Assembly: GCA_018066225.1 (NCBI GenBank)
Contig: JAGHRU010000093.1
Span: 1-15,916, forward strand
Direction: 5' to 3'
Origin: Candidatus Equimonas enterica
Lineage (GTDB): Bacteria; Bacteroidota; Bacteroidia; Bacteroidales; Bacteroidaceae
Length of the DNA stretch: 15,916 nucleotides
Shown here: piece after piece, positions 1 to 6,946 of the stretch
How the letters are laid out: the number at the start of each line of letters is the position of its first letter
How positions within the stretch are numbered: the first letter of the stretch is position 1
Notes under the pieces: model-generated
What the model saw: only the letters and a program-made list of their open reading frames with translations
Told to the model about the DNA's origin: nothing
Databases searched by the model: none
Position numbers and translations under genes: made by a program

Positions 1-1344
1 GTCGTAGAGCTCCGCGATGTCCATCGAGGCAAGTACGTGGATGTTCTTGCCGTCGAGACGGTAGGAGAGGGCTTCGGCATTGAGACGTGCGCCGTGACAC
101 AGCGGACATTCTGCTGTGCTGTTGAACTGGTCGGCCCATTTCTGCGCCGCAGCCGTCATCTCTGCGTCAGCCAGTTGCTGGATATATTTCACCAGTCCGT
201 CGAAATCGGCATAGTAGTCATCGCCTTCGCTTCCCGTGGTGATATGCAGACGCTCGGGACTGCCACCTATCACTTCCGCAAAGGCTTCTTCGCCGATGCA
301 CTCTATGGGTGTGTCGAGCGTGTAGCCATATTTATGGAGCACTGCGCTTATCTTGTGGAAGATGAGCGCGTTCTTGTATTTGCCCAAGGGCTGAAGTGCG
401 CCTTCGCGTATGCTCAACTTGGGGTTGGGGCATACTTTCTCGCGGTCGATAACGGCAACGCGACCAAGACCTTTGCACCTGGGGCAAGCCCCTTGGGCAG
501 AGTTGAAGGAGAAATTGTGCGGCGCAGGCTCACGGTAGGCAATGCCTGTCACGGGACACATGAGCCGCTTGGAGTAGTAGCGCAGTGCCGTGTGATTGCT
601 CTCATCTGCGGCGAGGATGGCCATAAGCCCTTCGCCAAGGTCGAGCGTCTTGCTGACGGAGTGGGTCAGCCGCTCACGGTCTTTCTCTCTGACGCGGAGT
701 TTATCGACCACGACCTCTATGTCGTGGTTGCGGTAGCGATCCACCTTCATGCCGTGAGTCAGTTCGCGTAGTTCGCCATCGACGCGGACGGTGAGGTAGC
801 CTTTCTTGCGGATGCTCTCAAAGAGTTCCTTGTAGTGACCCTTGCGGGAGCGCACGAGCGGTGCCAAGAGATAGACGCGTTGGTCTTCGTAGGCGGAGCA
901 GAGCAAATCTACGATGCGCTCTTCGGTATATTTCACCATCTTCTCGCCCGAGGCGTAGGAGTAGGCCGTGGCAGCGCGAGCAAAGAGCAGGCGCAGGAAG
1001 TCGTATAGTTCCGTCACCGTGCCTACTGTGGAGCGTGGGTTGCGGTTGGTCGTCTTCTGCTCTATGGATATGACGGGCGAGAGACCACTTATCTTATCCA
1101 CATCGGGACGCTCCAAGTTGTCGAGGAAGTTGCGCGCATAGGATGAGAAGGTCTCGATGTAGCGGCGTTGTCCTTCTGCATACAAGGTGTCGAAAGCCAG
1201 CGATGACTTGCCGCTGCCCGACAGTCCCGTAATGACCGTCAGCGACTGACGCGGCAAAGTCACGTCCACATTCTTGAGATTGTGGACGCGCGCCCCGAGG
1301 ACTTCTATTGTGCCTTCTTCGATATGCTCGCTCTTGTGCGCCAT
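1..1344 (-). CDS. uvrA: UvrA, excinuclease ABC subunit A (N-terminal 448 residues; 3' part beyond window)
   Basis: UvrA is the damage-recognising ATPase of nucleotide excision repair; it acts as a dimer with UvrB on DNA in the cytoplasm. The minus-strand frame is open from ATG at 1344 to the left edge without a stop. The translation has the Walker A stretch TGLSGSGKSSLAFDT with lysine near residue 46, then RRYIETFSSYARNFL, GLSPVISIEQKTTNRNPRS and TELYDFLRLLFARAAT, all UvrA hallmarks. The insertion-domain zinc motif is at about 263-290 (CPVTG ... GACPRCKGLG), and a CPLCHG motif follows near the cut end. The ABC signature and second ATPase domain of the roughly 940-residue family lie outside. 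In the first zinc motif the usual second cysteine is threonine (T266). The start lies 4 bp after the stop of the upstream gene, so the two are probably co-transcribed. Identity is very secure; the start is well supported by position and N-terminal fit. Confidence 0.96.
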   Translation of the reverse strand, partial: MAHKSEHIEEGTIEVLGARVHNLKNVDVTLPRQSLTVITGLSGSGKSSLAFDTLYAEGQRRYIETFSSYARNFLDNLERPDVDKISGLSPVISIEQKTTNRNPRSTVGTVTELYDFLRLLFARAATAYSYASGEKMVKYTEERIVDLLCSAYEDQRVYLLAPLVRSRKGHYKELFESIRKKGYLTVRVDGELRELTHGMKVDRYRNHDIEVVVDKLRVREKDRERLTHSVSKTLDLGEGLMAILAADESNHTALRYYSKRLMCPVTGIAYREPAPHNFSFNSAQGACPRCKGLGRVAVIDREKVCPNPKLSIREGALQPLGKYKNALIFHKISAVLHKYGYTLDTPIECIGEEAFAEVIGGSPERLHITTGSEGDDYYADFDGLVKYIQQLADAEMTAAAQKWADQFNSTAECPLCHGARLNAEALSYRLDGKNIHVLASMDIAELYD

Positions 1345-1348
1345 CGTG

Positions 1349-2068
1349 CTATTGGCCAGTCTCGCCCGTCACTTCGTGGTAGGTGCGGAGCAGGTTGATG
1401 ACTTTCTTGAAGTGATAATGGCGGCCGTCGGCACCGCGTGCCTCTACCGTGAGGTAGTAAGCGCCGTCGGGGGCTTCTGTGCCGCCATTGCCGCCCACTG
1501 TGCCGTCCCAGCCTCCTGCGGGGTCGTGCCATTCATAGAGTTTCTTGCCCCAACGGTTGAACACTTGGGCATGAAACTCCACGATGCTGCGATAGCCTTC
1601 CTTGACGTGGAAGGTGTCGTTGGTGCCGTCGTTGTTGGGCGTGAAGGCGTTGGGGACTTCGAGGAAACTCTCGGAGATGTTGATGGAGAAAGCGTTGTCG
1701 GCTTCCCACTCTATGGTTTCACCGTCGCGCTGAAAGGTGGCGTAGAGTTTGACCGTAAAAGAGCCGCTCTCGGTGAAGGTGTAGTCCGTCACCTCGTCGT
1801 AGCGCACGAGGAAGGGCTCGGCGGCGTCCATCTTGGTGAAACGCCACTCATAGAGTGCTTCATAGTCGCCGAGATCTACGGGGCAAGCCTCAAAGCGGGC
1901 GTGCATCGGGGCGTTGCCGTCGAAGCCTTCTTCTGCGCTTTCGCTACCATCGGCCGCGATGACATACATCTTGGGACTGGCAGAGGGATAGGACTGGGCA
2001 AAGAGCGACAGTGGGACTATCAGCAAAGCGACGCTGACATATAGGGCATAAAGATGGGATTTGCTCAT
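1349..2068 (-). CDS. Secreted protein with PKD-like region and gliding-motility-type (CHU_C / T9SS type B) C-terminal domain
   Basis: The 239-residue product starts with a signal peptide (about residues 1-25, hydrophobic core YVSVALLIVPLSLF, cut after AQ), so it is exported. Residues about 45-130 form a PKD-like beta-sandwich (YEWRFTK ... SGSFTVKLYATF). Residues about 136-228 match the CHU_C domain: VPNAFTPNNDGTNDTF, a VFNRWGKKLYEW strand, GGWDGT and APDGAYYLTVEA. In gliding and Porphyromonas-like bacteria this domain is a type B sorting signal for the type IX secretion system. It is also found in Bacteroidales where its role is unclear. Eleven residues follow the usual end of the domain (after KKVINLLR), which is atypical for a terminal sorting signal. 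The gene is the first of a pair with uvrA. A -7 box at 2096-2103 places the transcript start about 20 nt upstream of the ATG. The function of the protein itself is unknown. Confidence 0.85.
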   Translation of the reverse strand: MSKSHLYALYVSVALLIVPLSLFAQSYPSASPKMYVIAADGSESAEEGFDGNAPMHARFEACPVDLGDYEALYEWRFTKMDAAEPFLVRYDEVTDYTFTESGSFTVKLYATFQRDGETIEWEADNAFSINISESFLEVPNAFTPNNDGTNDTFHVKEGYRSIVEFHAQVFNRWGKKLYEWHDPAGGWDGTVGGNGGTEAPDGAYYLTVEARGADGRHYHFKKVINLLRTYHEVTGETGQ

Positions 2069-2095
2069 AGGAGATAGAGTGATAAGTTAGAAATG

Positions 2096-2103
2096 CAAAG
2101 GTA
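2096..2103 (-). promoter_or_regulatory. Bacteroidetes -7 promoter box (TACCTTTG) for the CHU_C protein-uvrA unit
   Basis: The minus strand reads GTACCTTTGCA here, matching TAnnTTTG. The box ends 27 bp upstream of the ATG at 2068, giving a leader of about 20 nt. No convincing TTTG -33 element is seen at the usual 19-21 bp spacing, only an A-rich tract just upstream. Confidence 0.6.
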
Positions 2104-2137
2104 CACTTTTTTTGCGACACGCGCCGTGGCGAAGGCT

Positions 2138-2176
2138 CTATTTATTGGGAAAATGACGTTTTTCGCCAAATAATAG
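2138..2176. promoter_or_regulatory. AT-rich imperfect dyad between divergent promoters (candidate operator)
   Basis: CTATTTATTGG (2138-2148) is mirrored by CCAAATAATAG (2166-2176) with 9 of 11 positions complementary. The inner GAAAA and TTTTC tracts also pair, with one bulged G, around a TGACGT centre. The element lies upstream of both divergent -7 boxes (2096-2103 minus, 2210-2217 plus), where an activator or repressor could affect either gene. No T tract follows, so a terminator is unlikely. No known binding-site family is assigned. Confidence 0.4.
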
Positions 2177-2209
2177 GCCCGTAACCCCGCCATTTCCAAT
2201 ATTTTGTCG

Positions 2210-2217
2210 TACCTTTG
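2210..2217 (+). promoter_or_regulatory. Bacteroidetes -7 promoter box (TACCTTTG) for the GNAT-like gene
   Basis: GTACCTTTGCA matches the TAnnTTTG box and ends 25 bp before the ATG at 2243, giving a leader of about 18-20 nt. It decides the start: an in-frame TTG at 2204 would put the start codon upstream of the promoter box. No clear -33 TTTG is visible. Confidence 0.6.
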
Positions 2218-2242
2218 CAATTCTCAACAGACCTCTTATGTT

Positions 2243-3376
2243 ATGGCAATAGTTATCAAGAAAGTCACCAATAAAGCCGAACTCAAGAAGTTCATCCGCT
2301 TTAATTACGAGATGTACAAGGACAACGCGTACAGCGTGCCCGACCTCTACGAAGACATCCGCGACACCTTTATGCCCGAGAAGAACGCAGCCTTTGAGTT
2401 TTGCGAGGCCGAATACTTCCTCGCCTATCGAGGTGATGAAATAGTGGGGCGTGTGGCTGCCATCATCAACCACCGTGCCAATGAGACTTGGGACAAGAAA
2501 GCGGTGCGCTTCGGCTGGATAGACTTCATCGACGACATTGCTGTAAGTACTGCCCTCATCGACACGGTGAAAGCATGGGGTCGCGAGCGCGGTATGGAGA
2601 CCATCGAAGGCCCGTTGGGCTTCACGGATATGGATGCCGAGGGCATGCTCATTGAGGGCTTCGACCAACTCAGCACGATGGCGACCATCTACAACTATCC
2701 TTACTACCCCAAGCACATGGAGCAACTCGGCTTCACCAAGGGGGCTGACTGGGTAGAAATGAAGGTGTATGTCCCCGATGCTATCCCCGAGAAGCATCTG
2801 CGCATCTCCCGACTCATAGAGCAGAAGTACCATGTTCATACCCGCAAGCTTACGAGCAAGCGCACCATCATTAAGGACGGTACGGCGCACGAAATCTTCC
2901 GTCTGATCAACCGCGCCTATGCGCCGCTCTTTGGCTATTCGCAGATGACGGAGGGGCAAATTGATCAGTATGTGCGCACTTACTTGCAAGTTCTCGACCT
3001 TCGCATGGTGACGCTTGTGGAGAACGACGAGGGGAAATTGGTGGCTGTCGGTATCTCTATGGCCTCTATCTCCGAAGCTTTGCAGAAGGCCAAGGGTAAA
3101 CTTTTCCCCTTCGGCTGGTGGCATCTGGCCAAAGCCTTGTTCTGGCGTCGCCCCAAGGTGCTCGACTTGCTGCTCGTGGCCGTCGATCCCGAATACCAGG
3201 GCAAAGGTGTCAATGCGCTCCTCTTCACCGACCTTATTCCCGTCTATCAGAAGTTGGGCTTCGAGTACGCCGAGACCAATCCGGAACTGGAACTCAACGA
3301 TAAGGTGCAAAACCAGTGGCAGTATTTCCGCACCGAGCAGCACAAACGCCGTCGGTGCTTTGTGGCGAAGTTGTAG
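2243..3376 (+). CDS. GNAT-like N-acyltransferase, YghO-type two-domain family
   Basis: The 377-residue product begins MAIVIKKVTNKAELKKFIRF and has no signal peptide or membrane segment, so it is probably cytosolic or membrane-peripheral. Residues about 55-120 form a GNAT-like half (AYRGDEIVGRVAAIINH ... FIDDIAV), then comes a conserved block IEGPLGFTDMDAEGMLIEGF (121-140) and NYPYYPKHMEQLGF. The C-terminal half carries LLLVAVDPEYQGKGV, with Q319-G-K-G322 as the acyl-CoA pyrophosphate loop. This architecture resembles the widespread YghO-type acyltransferases. To my knowledge, some of these act as bacterial ceramide synthases in sphingolipid synthesis; applying that here is a hypothesis. The start at 2243 follows the promoter box. 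The gene stands alone between a divergent unit and a convergent operon. Family membership is fairly sure; the substrate is not shown. Confidence 0.75.
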   Translation: MAIVIKKVTNKAELKKFIRFNYEMYKDNAYSVPDLYEDIRDTFMPEKNAAFEFCEAEYFLAYRGDEIVGRVAAIINHRANETWDKKAVRFGWIDFIDDIAVSTALIDTVKAWGRERGMETIEGPLGFTDMDAEGMLIEGFDQLSTMATIYNYPYYPKHMEQLGFTKGADWVEMKVYVPDAIPEKHLRISRLIEQKYHVHTRKLTSKRTIIKDGTAHEIFRLINRAYAPLFGYSQMTEGQIDQYVRTYLQVLDLRMVTLVENDEGKLVAVGISMASISEALQKAKGKLFPFGWWHLAKALFWRRPKVLDLLLVAVDPEYQGKGVNALLFTDLIPVYQKLGFEYAETNPELELNDKVQNQWQYFRTEQHKRRRCFVAKL

Positions 3377-3414
3377 GCTTGCGCCCTTTCGCGCCACGCA
3401 CTGCGAAGACAAAT

Positions 3415-3460
3415 ATAGCGTCCTGCGTTTCTATCTACAAGGAGAAACGCAGGACGCTAT
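3415..3460. terminator. Bidirectional hairpin terminator between convergent units
   Basis: A perfect 18-bp stem (3415-3432 with 3443-3460; 5' arm ATAGCGTCCTGCGTTTCT) closes a 10-nt loop. It lies between the stop of the plus-strand acyltransferase gene (3376) and the stop of the minus-strand Nudix gene (3479). The downstream T content is modest on both sides (GTGTTTTGTG on plus, ATTTGTCTTC on minus). It probably ends both transcripts. Confidence 0.85.
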
Positions 3461-3478
3461 GTGTTTTGTGGAGGTGGG

Positions 3479-3994
3479 TTATTGCAGGTAGCGCGCCAAG
3501 CCTCGGCGGATGCTCTCCAAGCCGAAGGCGGCGAGGTCGATGTCTTCGGGGGCTATCCAGAGCAGTTCTGCGGCATCGTCGTGCGCAAAAACCGCGGTTT
3601 CATCGGCGATTTGCACCTCAAAGAACGCATCTGTCGTATCGACGGTGAAGCCCGCAAAGTCGTAGCGGTTGGGCTGTGAGAAGAGGTAGCGGACGATAGT
3701 GCCGTGGACGCCAGTCTCCTCATAGACCTCGCGCAAGCAACCCTCTTCCAAGGTCTCTCCCGGCTCTACGAAGCCTCCGGGCAAATCGAGCGTACCGCGT
3801 GCAGGCATCGTGGCGCGCCGTGTGGCCAAGAGTTTGCCATGGCTGCCTCGTATGATGGCGGCGGTGGCGGCAGCAGCATTGTGGTAGTAGATGAAGTGAC
3901 AGGTCGTGCAGCGGAGAGAGCGTGCATCGTGTGTGACGAATGTGGGCGCACCGCAGCGCGGACAATGCTTAAAGGTGGATAGGGGATGGGGCAT
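3479..3994 (-). CDS. Nudix hydrolase with N-terminal zinc ribbon
   Basis: The 171-residue product begins MPHPLSTFKHCPRCGAP. A zinc ribbon uses C11, C14, C29 and C32 (CPRC ... CTTC). The Nudix box at 74-96 is complete: G74, E80, R88-E89, E92-E93 and G95, the pattern GX5EX7REUXEEXGU. Such enzymes hydrolyse a pyrophosphate bond in nucleoside diphosphate-X compounds. The ribbon plus Nudix arrangement recalls NADH pyrophosphatase (NudC). However, the SQPW-type motif of NudC is only partly matched (SQPNRYDF), so the substrate is open. The frame stays open upstream to 4078, but the ATG at 3994 puts the ribbon at the usual distance from the N terminus. With this start the gene overlaps the 3' end of the M16 peptidase gene by 26 nt, suggesting translational coupling. 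It is the last gene of the flippase operon and is followed by the 3415-3460 hairpin. Confidence 0.88.
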   Translation of the reverse strand: MPHPLSTFKHCPRCGAPTFVTHDARSLRCTTCHFIYYHNAAAATAAIIRGSHGKLLATRRATMPARGTLDLPGGFVEPGETLEEGCLREVYEETGVHGTIVRYLFSQPNRYDFAGFTVDTTDAFFEVQIADETAVFAHDDAAELLWIAPEDIDLAAFGLESIRRGLARYLQ

Positions 3995-5243
3995 AGATGA
4001 GACGGTAAGCGGTGTCGGGATTGTAGATGTGGGCAGCGAGATCCGACAGTTCTTCGGCTGTGATTTCCTCGATTTCATCGAAGATTTTGGCTATATCGCG
4101 GTGGTGGTTGTACCACGCGAAGGTCTTGGCCATCGCCAGTGCATAGTTTTCGTGTGCGTCGGTAGAGATGCCAAGTTGTCCGCGCAGCTGACGCTTGGCA
4201 GCGGCCAACTGCGTCGGGGTGAGTTGTACTTGGATAAAACGGCGTATCTCACGCTCTATCAGGTTGCAGCAACGGCGCACATCCTTGGGGTCGCAACCGA
4301 AGTAGATGTTCCAGTAGCCGGTGTCGGGGAAGGTGCTGACATAACTGTCGATGCTATACACCAAGCCTGCCCGCTCGCGCACGGCCATATTGAGGCGTGA
4401 GTTCATACCCGGACCACCCAGCATGTTGTTGAGCAGTGATAGCGCAGGCTTGCGCTCGTCGGTGCCGCCGAAGGCCACATTGCCTATCATGACGTGTGCT
4501 TGATGGGTGTCTTTCTGGCGAAATACGTGACGGCTCTCGCGGGGTATCGCTGTCAAATCTCGGCTGTAATCGTGGGGCTGTGGATGGCGAAAAACCGCGA
4601 TTTCATCGGGCTTTTCGAGGGGATAGCGCGCGAATTGTTGCTCAACGCACCGTGCCACTTTGGCAATATCAACATCGCCGAGGACGAACAGCACGGCGTG
4701 GTCGGGACGATAGTGGCGGCGCGTAAACCGCAGTGCGTCAGCGGTGGTGTATTCTCGCAGCCGCTCAGCCTTGCCGAGGATGTCGCGCCCCAATGCGCTC
4801 CCCTTGAAGATGAGGCTCTCAAAGTCGTCGAAGATGAGTTCGCTGGGCGTATCCAGGTAGGAGTCTATCTCGTCGCAAATCACTTCTACCTCGCGCTCTA
4901 TCTCGTGTTGCGGATAGGTGGAGTGAAACACAATGTCCGTCAGTAGGTCGATGGCGCGTGGCAGGTGCTCTCGCAGCAGGGTGGCGTAATAGACGGTTTC
5001 CTGCTTGTTGGTGAAAGCATTGAGGTCACCACCCACGCGTTCCAAGCCGTTGTTGATGTGGCAGGCGCGTCTTCGCTGCGTGCCCTTGAAGGTCATATGT
5101 TCGATGAAATGGGCCATTCCAGCGTCTGCCTCCGCTTCGTCGCGCGTGCCAGCCATGATGACATAGCCGCAATAGACGACGGGAGATTTGCGCTGTTCGC
5201 AGATGATGCGAAGGCCATTGGGGAGGGTGTGCGTCTGGTGCAT
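3969..5243 (-). CDS. M16 family zinc metallopeptidase (pitrilysin/processing-peptidase type)
   Basis: The 424-residue product has the inverted zinc motif H45-F-I-E48-H49. The third ligand, E125, is exactly 76 residues after H49 in VEVICDEIDSY, the HXXEHX76E signature of M16 peptidases. GGDLNAFTNKQETVYYATLL (71-90) is also typical. The C-terminal half has the usual M16 fold motif AGLVYSIDSYVSTF. The length fits the single-chain bacterial M16B subfamily of about 410-430 residues. No signal peptide is visible, so it probably works in the cytoplasm, perhaps on peptides or unfolded segments; the substrate cannot be read from sequence. It lies 9 bp after the flippase stop and overlaps the Nudix start, in the middle of a three-gene operon. 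Confidence 0.93.
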   Translation of the reverse strand: MHQTHTLPNGLRIICEQRKSPVVYCGYVIMAGTRDEAEADAGMAHFIEHMTFKGTQRRRACHINNGLERVGGDLNAFTNKQETVYYATLLREHLPRAIDLLTDIVFHSTYPQHEIEREVEVICDEIDSYLDTPSELIFDDFESLIFKGSALGRDILGKAERLREYTTADALRFTRRHYRPDHAVLFVLGDVDIAKVARCVEQQFARYPLEKPDEIAVFRHPQPHDYSRDLTAIPRESRHVFRQKDTHQAHVMIGNVAFGGTDERKPALSLLNNMLGGPGMNSRLNMAVRERAGLVYSIDSYVSTFPDTGYWNIYFGCDPKDVRRCCNLIEREIRRFIQVQLTPTQLAAAKRQLRGQLGISTDAHENYALAMAKTFAWYNHHRDIAKIFDEIEEITAEELSDLAAHIYNPDTAYRLIYAPSPIHL

Positions 5244-5252
5244 CTTATCTTA

Positions 5253-6728
5253 CTATTGATGGCGCATGCGCGCGAGAAGGCGTGCGGTAAGTTCGGGAAG
5301 TTCGTGATAGCAGATATGGGCGAGAAAGGCGGCTACGCAGACGGTGTTGAACGCGATGCGTAGCGCGAAACTCTCGATGAAATGGGCAAAAATGGTCATT
5401 GCGCCACAGCAGAGGACGGTCAGCGCGACATAGATGAAAATCTTCCCGAGCGGGTAGCGTATGGGGTAATAGTGCTGTCCGACGAAGTAACTGAGCAGCA
5501 TGCAGGTGGTGTAGCCCGCCACGCCAGCCCATGCGCAGGCCATATAGCCGTAGGTGGGGATGAAAAGGATATTGACCGACAGCAGCACGAGGCAGCCGGC
5601 GATGCTAAACCACGCGCCCCAGAGTGTACGGTCGGTGAGTTTGTACCAGAAAGAAAGGTTGAAGTAGATGCCCATCATAATCTCTGCGGCCATGACGATG
5701 GGCACCACGCGCAGGCCGTCCCAGTAGTCGGGGCTGATGAGGTAGCGCAAGACGTCGAGGTAGGCGATGACGCAGGTGAAAGCCAAGAGCGTGAAGGCCA
5801 CGAAGTAGAGCATGGCCTTGGCGTAGGTGGCTCTCTTGGCGGTCTCGTCGCTGTCTTTGGCTGCCGAGAAGACGAAAGGCTCGTAGGCGTAGCGGAAAGC
5901 CTGCGTAATCATGGCCATTATCATGGCTATCTTCACGGCAGCGCCGTAGATACCCAGTTGTGCCTTGGCTGAGGCGGAAGTGTCGATGAGCGGGTAGATA
6001 ATCTTGTCTGCGGTCTGGTTGAGGATGCCAGCGATGCCGAGCACGAGCATAGGCCAAGTGTAGCGCAGCATGGCGCGGCAGAGCGTGCGGTCGAAGCCGA
6101 AGCGCAAGTCGCGCAGTTCGGGCAGGAAAAACAAGGTGATGCTGGCCGTACAGATGAGGTTGGCGGCGAAGGCCCAGAATACATCGACCGCCCAGCCTGC
6201 CCATCGGGGCAGCACGACGAAGAAGAGCAGGTTGAGTAGGATGTTGGCGAAGATGAAGAGCAGTTTGAGCGCGGCAAACTTGATGGGACGTTTCTGGTAG
6301 CGCAGATAACTGAATAAAATGGCCTGAAACGCATCAATGGCTACCACGATGGCCATCATGCCGATATACTCTGGGTGGTCGCCGTAGGCCAGAGCCGTGG
6401 CGATGGACGGCAGGAAGGTGAGGGTGAGTCCAAGGAAGACGGCAGCGACCGCGCTGACCATGATGAGGCAGGTGGAGAAGACGCGTCGCGGCTCTGCGCA
6501 GTCCGTGCGGTTGGCAAAGCGGAAGAAGGTGGTCTCCATGCCGAAGGTGAGGATAACGAGCATCAATGCCGTCTGGGCATAGACGCCTGTGATGACGCCG
6601 TAGCCGCCCGTGTTGCTGGCGATGACATGGGTATAAATCGGCACGAGGAGGTAGTTGAGAAAACGGCCGATGATGCTCGACAGCCCATAGATGGCGGTGT
6701 CTTTGGCGAGGTGTTTGAGTGAAGCCAT
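5253..6728 (-). CDS. Polysaccharide/oligosaccharide flippase (Wzx-like, MOP superfamily)
   Basis: The 491-residue inner-membrane protein begins MASLKHLAKDTAIYGLSSII and is hydrophobic throughout, with about 12-14 membrane segments. The opening GLSSIIGRFLNYLLVPIYT followed by GGYGVITGVYAQTALMLVI and TFFRFAN is characteristic of PF01943-type flippases. A Polysacc_synt_C-like half follows. Such proteins move lipid-linked sugar units across the inner membrane for surface polysaccharide, LPS or glycoprotein assembly. The frame is open to 6860, but the ATG at 6728 is chosen because a promoter box (6779-6786) lies within the would-be extension and the family N terminus starts here. It is the first gene of the operon with the M16 peptidase and Nudix hydrolase. 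No glycosyltransferase genes adjoin, so its specific glycan is unknown. Confidence 0.9.
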   Translation of the reverse strand: MASLKHLAKDTAIYGLSSIIGRFLNYLLVPIYTHVIASNTGGYGVITGVYAQTALMLVILTFGMETTFFRFANRTDCAEPRRVFSTCLIMVSAVAAVFLGLTLTFLPSIATALAYGDHPEYIGMMAIVVAIDAFQAILFSYLRYQKRPIKFAALKLLFIFANILLNLLFFVVLPRWAGWAVDVFWAFAANLICTASITLFFLPELRDLRFGFDRTLCRAMLRYTWPMLVLGIAGILNQTADKIIYPLIDTSASAKAQLGIYGAAVKIAMIMAMITQAFRYAYEPFVFSAAKDSDETAKRATYAKAMLYFVAFTLLAFTCVIAYLDVLRYLISPDYWDGLRVVPIVMAAEIMMGIYFNLSFWYKLTDRTLWGAWFSIAGCLVLLSVNILFIPTYGYMACAWAGVAGYTTCMLLSYFVGQHYYPIRYPLGKIFIYVALTVLCCGAMTIFAHFIESFALRIAFNTVCVAAFLAHICYHELPELTARLLARMRHQ

Positions 6729-6778
6729 GAGGTGATTGTTGTGGGGAAGTGGCTGATGTCGCTCCCGTCTTTTCGCTG

Positions 6779-6810
6779 CAAAGTTACGACTTTCTCCCCA
6801 AATGGGCAAA
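6779..6810 (-). promoter_or_regulatory. Complete Bacteroidetes promoter (TTTG-N20-TAACTTTG) for the flippase operon
   Basis: The minus strand has TTTG at 6807-6810 and TAACTTTG at 6779-6786 with 20 bp between, matching the TTTG-N19-21-TAnnTTTG consensus. The predicted transcript start is near 6773, giving a leader of about 44 nt before the ATG at 6728. The surrounding 39 bp (6773-6811) closely resemble the rlpA promoter. Confidence 0.8.
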
Positions 6811-6862
6811 TCCTCATCAGAAGAAGGTGGGAGAGACGGCTCACTGTGGGCGAAAAACAAAT

Positions 6863-6903
6863 GAAGCGTCCGCTATGGCGATGGGTGCCGTAGCGGACGC
6901 TTC
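6863..6903 (-). terminator. Intrinsic terminator of rlpA
   Basis: Arms 6863-6879 and 6887-6903 pair over 17 bp with one G-T wobble around a 7-nt loop; the outer 13 bp (GAAGCGTCCGCTA) are perfect. On the minus strand the hairpin is followed by ATTTGTTTTTCG, a good U tract. It lies 44 bp past the rlpA stop (6947). Confidence 0.88.
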
Positions 6904-6946
6904 GTTTTGTGTGCTGTTGCCTTCTTGCTCTTAGGCAGACATTCTC

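Noticed and set aside
37..771. Plus-strand open frame of 244 codons near the left edge
   Set aside because: The minus strand here is uvrA with unmistakable motifs.
1274..2044. Plus-strand open frame of 256 codons opposite the CHU_C protein
   Set aside because: The opposite strand encodes a signal peptide and CHU_C motifs; the plus frame crosses the uvrA start and has no family features.
2138..3412. Long minus-strand open frame (424 codons) opposite the acyltransferase gene
   Set aside because: It is antisense to a well-supported plus-strand gene, has no recognisable domain, and runs through the convergent side and the divergent promoter region. Such frames are common in GC-rich coding DNA.
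6729..6860. N-terminal extension of the flippase to 6860
   Set aside because: It would run through the rlpA-side spacer and the operon's own promoter, and adds 44 residues with no family match.
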